DNA from: an uncultured Eubacteriales bacterium
Lineage (GTDB): Bacteria; Bacillota; Clostridia; Lachnospirales; CAG-274
Assembly: GCA_902495025.1 (NCBI GenBank)
Contig: CABUWB010000100.1
Location: forward strand, 1-6,781
Direction: 5' to 3'
DNA length: 6,781 nt
The notes beneath the pieces were generated by a model. The model searched no databases. It was not told where the DNA came from and saw only the letters and a list, made by a program, of their open reading frames with translations. Within the stretch, counting starts at the first letter, position 1. Each line of letters starts with the position of its first letter. The position numbers and the translations under genes were made by a program. Below are positions 5,726 through 6,781 of the stretch, in pieces.

Positions 5726-5768
5726 TTTAAAACTGCCTTTGACGGTGGTATAATAATTTTCATATAAA
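5726..5768 (+). promoter_or_regulatory. Promoter candidates of the PHP phosphatase gene
   Basis: Two overlapping solutions are visible. One is an extended -10, TGG before TATAAT (5749-5754), with TTTAAA 17 bp upstream (5726-5731). The other is TTGACG (5739-5744) with TATAAA (5763-5768) after 18 bp. The first has the better -10 and the second the better -35. The second -10 lies in a small dyad, CATAT-AAA-ATATG (5761-5773). Confidence 0.5.
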
Positions 5769-5783
5769 ATATGATGACTGATA

Positions 5784-5796
5784 CTGTACAATAAAC
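5784..5796 (+). repeat. 13-bp direct repeat CTGTACAATAAAC, copy 2
   Basis: This is the second copy of the repeat at 5708-5720, about 27 nt before the PHP start codon. It also forms the left arm and loop of an inverted repeat, TACTGT-N7-ACAGTA (5782-5800), which would be in the leader RNA close to the ribosome binding site. The two copies flank the promoter candidates, a layout seen with looping regulators. Confidence 0.5.
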
Positions 5797-5808
5797 AGTA
5801 CACTTATG

Positions 5809-5818
5809 AAAGGGTGAT
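5809..5818 (+). promoter_or_regulatory. Ribosome binding site fixing the PHP start at 5823
   Basis: AAAGGGTGAT ends 4 nt before ATG 5823. The in-frame GTG at 5814 lies inside this site and so is unlikely to be used. The style matches the site of the HTH gene at 3304. Confidence 0.7.
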
Positions 5819-5822
5819 ACCT

Positions 5823-6620
5823 ATGTATATTATTGATTACCACATGCACACAAACTTCTCCTCGGACAGCGACGCACCTATGGAGGAAATGATTAAGTCC
5901 GCAATATCCAAGGGCTGTGATGAAATTGCCATTACCGACCATGTCGATTTTGACGACAGATATGATTTTACCGATTATAACGAATATATGCCTGTTATTT
6001 TTGACCTCGCCGAAAAATACAAAAAGGAAATTAAGGTTACCTTCGGGGTTGAAATAGGGCTTGAAAGCCTGTGGGCGGATAAAATAAATAAAATAACGGC
6101 GGACTTTCCTTTTGATTTTATTATAGGCTCGTCGCATGCCGTATGCACCAAGGATGTCTACTTTGACCAAAAGGATTTTTTCGGGGACAAAACAAAGGAG
6201 CAGGCTTACGGTATATACTGGGACGAAATGCTTAAAAATATTCATGCCTGCAAGGATTTCTGCGTTTACGGTCATCTTGACTTTATTTCAAGGTATGGTA
6301 TGTATGAGGATAACAGCCTTAAATATGCTGATTATGCCGATAAGATTGATGCAGTTTTAAAGGCACTTATCGAAAGGGGCAAGGGTATCGAGATTAATAC
6401 CTCGGGCTTCAGATATGGCATTAATGCCGCTTATCCGTCAATTGATATTCTTAAAAGGTATAAACATCTTGGCGGCGAAATTGTTACCGTCGGCTCTGAC
6501 GCCCACTTTGCCAAGGACGTTGCCGACCATAATGGCTTTGCCTATGATATGCTTTTTGAGGCAGGATATAAGTATATTACCGTTTTCAGGGAGAGAAAGG
6601 CGGAATTTATAAAGCTGTAA
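5823..6620 (+). CDS. PHP-superfamily phosphatase, histidinol-phosphatase (HisJ/HisK) type
   Basis: From ATG 5823 the product is 265 residues, the usual length of HisJ/HisK-type enzymes. They hydrolyse histidinol phosphate to histidinol plus phosphate in histidine synthesis (EC 3.1.3.15), using a cluster of divalent metals. The PHP metal ligands are in order: H7-M-H9 (YHMHTNFS), ITDH (D39, H40), E77 (GVEIGLE), H105 (IGSSH), H151 (GHLDFISRYG) and GSDAH (D226, H228). NTSGFRYG (192-199) is also typical of the subgroup. All expected ligands are present, so it should be active. There is no signal peptide, so it is cytoplasmic. No other histidine-synthesis gene is in the window, so the true substrate could be another small phosphate ester; the family call is firmer than the substrate. 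It is divergent from the Na/Pi gene across 404 bp and reads alone. Confidence 0.9.
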   Translation: MYIIDYHMHTNFSSDSDAPMEEMIKSAISKGCDEIAITDHVDFDDRYDFTDYNEYMPVIFDLAEKYKKEIKVTFGVEIGLESLWADKINKITADFPFDFIIGSSHAVCTKDVYFDQKDFFGDKTKEQAYGIYWDEMLKNIHACKDFCVYGHLDFISRYGMYEDNSLKYADYADKIDAVLKALIERGKGIEINTSGFRYGINAAYPSIDILKRYKHLGGEIVTVGSDAHFAKDVADHNGFAYDMLFEAGYKYITVFRERKAEFIKL

Positions 6621-6690
6621 CTGTAAGAGGTAAATTAGAGTTTATCGGTGTAAATTAACACCTCAACATTCAAATCAATAACGTATGGAT

Positions 6691-6774
6691 TTACCGTAGG
6701 GGCGGCAACCTGCCGCCCGTTAGCAATGATAATATGCTAAAATTAGGGCGGATATGGAATCCGCCCCTACGTAA
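6691..6774. repeat. 84-bp GC-rich palindromic intergenic element (REP/MITE-like)
   Basis: The outer arms CGTAGGGGCGG (6695-6705) and CCGCCCCTACG (6761-6771) are exact inverted repeats, and TTAC/GTAA extends them with one extra base on the left. Inside are three stem-loops: GGGCGGCA/TGCCGCCC (6700-6718, 3-nt loop), TTAGCA/TGCTAA (6720-6740, 9-nt loop) and GGGCGGAT/ATCCGCCC (6746-6766, 5-nt loop). The GC-rich arms stand out against AT-rich surroundings. Similar GGGGCGG palindromes are, from memory, scattered between genes in many Clostridia. No coding capacity and no clear target duplication are seen. As RNA it could end or protect the PHP transcript, for which no canonical terminator is present. 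Confidence 0.7.
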
Positions 6775-6781
6775 CCAATGA

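Larger units (their letters stand above)
5419..5822. other. Divergent intergenic region, non-coding, rich in dyads
   Basis: This 404-bp gap separates the start codons of the Na/Pi and PHP genes, and no convincing gene is seen in it. The left third holds the Na/Pi promoter, two leader hairpins, two perfect dyads and three phased ACAAAA repeats. The right quarter holds PHP promoter candidates and a 13-bp direct repeat. The middle (about 5550-5700) is AT-rich with only imperfect symmetry, for example CAGTG-N7-CACTG at 5550-5566, and I see no clear function for it. Confidence 0.6.

Noticed and set aside
5814..5822. GTG start extending the PHP protein by three residues
   Set aside because: The GTG is part of the AAAGGGTGAT ribosome binding site that serves ATG 5823.
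5760..6275. 171-codon minus-strand open frame opposite the PHP gene
   Set aside because: It is antisense to a gene with every PHP metal-binding motif and continues through that gene's promoter region. No ribosome binding site was noted and no domain is recognised.
6647..6662. GGTGT-N6-ACACC hairpin after the PHP gene as its terminator
   Set aside because: The stem is only 5 bp and no T tract follows. It is not a credible intrinsic terminator.
6681..6773. ACGTA at both sides of the palindromic element as a target duplication
   Set aside because: The right copy lies inside the outer arm and the left copy is separated from its arm, so the geometry does not fit a target-site duplication.

Overview
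The window looks like chromosomal DNA of a low-GC Gram-positive anaerobe of class Clostridia, most like the Oscillospiraceae/Ruminococcaceae gut bacteria. The grounds are AT-rich intergenic DNA, strong GGAGG or GGGTGAT ribosome binding sites, the style of the transmembrane Ser/Thr kinase and its HTH partner, a Na/Pi-cotransporter with a PhoU tail, and a GC-rich palindromic intergenic repeat. This is inference from style; no rRNA or marker gene is present.

Layout, left to right. (1) 1-954, minus strand: the N-terminal 318 codons of a cysteine-rich protein of unknown function that runs off the left edge. (2) 955-1107: a divergent control region with a TTGACG-N17-TATAAT promoter for the left gene and two copies of the dyad TAATTCT-N5-AGAATTA, whose centres are 63 bp (six helical turns) apart. 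(3) 1108-1353, plus: a small XRE-type HTH regulator, the likely ligand of those dyads. (4) 1391-1430: a two-way terminator with a perfect 15-bp stem. (5) 1443-3239, minus: a membrane Ser/Thr protein kinase with a Thr/Gln/Glu-rich outside stalk and an unidentified outside domain. (6) 3304-3726, plus: a second HTH protein, divergent from the kinase across only 64 bp, with overlapping promoter candidates. (7) 3735-3764: another two-way terminator. (8) 3772-5418, minus: Na/Pi-cotransporter with C-terminal PhoU-like repeats. (9) 5419-5822: about 400 bp of non-coding DNA rich in dyads and phased repeats, with divergent promoters. (10) 5823-6620, plus: PHP-superfamily phosphatase of the histidinol-phosphatase type. 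(11) 6691-6774: an 84-bp palindromic repeat element.

How they fit together. The window holds three divergent pairs joined by convergent terminators. Left gene plus HTH looks like an autoregulated two-gene unit. Kinase plus HTH looks like a signalling unit in which an outside signal may be passed to a DNA-binding partner. The Na/Pi transporter and the PHP phosphatase both handle phosphate chemistry, and the transporter promoter region carries three ACAAAA repeats with an exact 11-bp period that resemble a PhoP box. The most promising material for new biology is the unknown left gene with its paired operators and the kinase/HTH unit. Neither can be shown to be a new system from this window alone.
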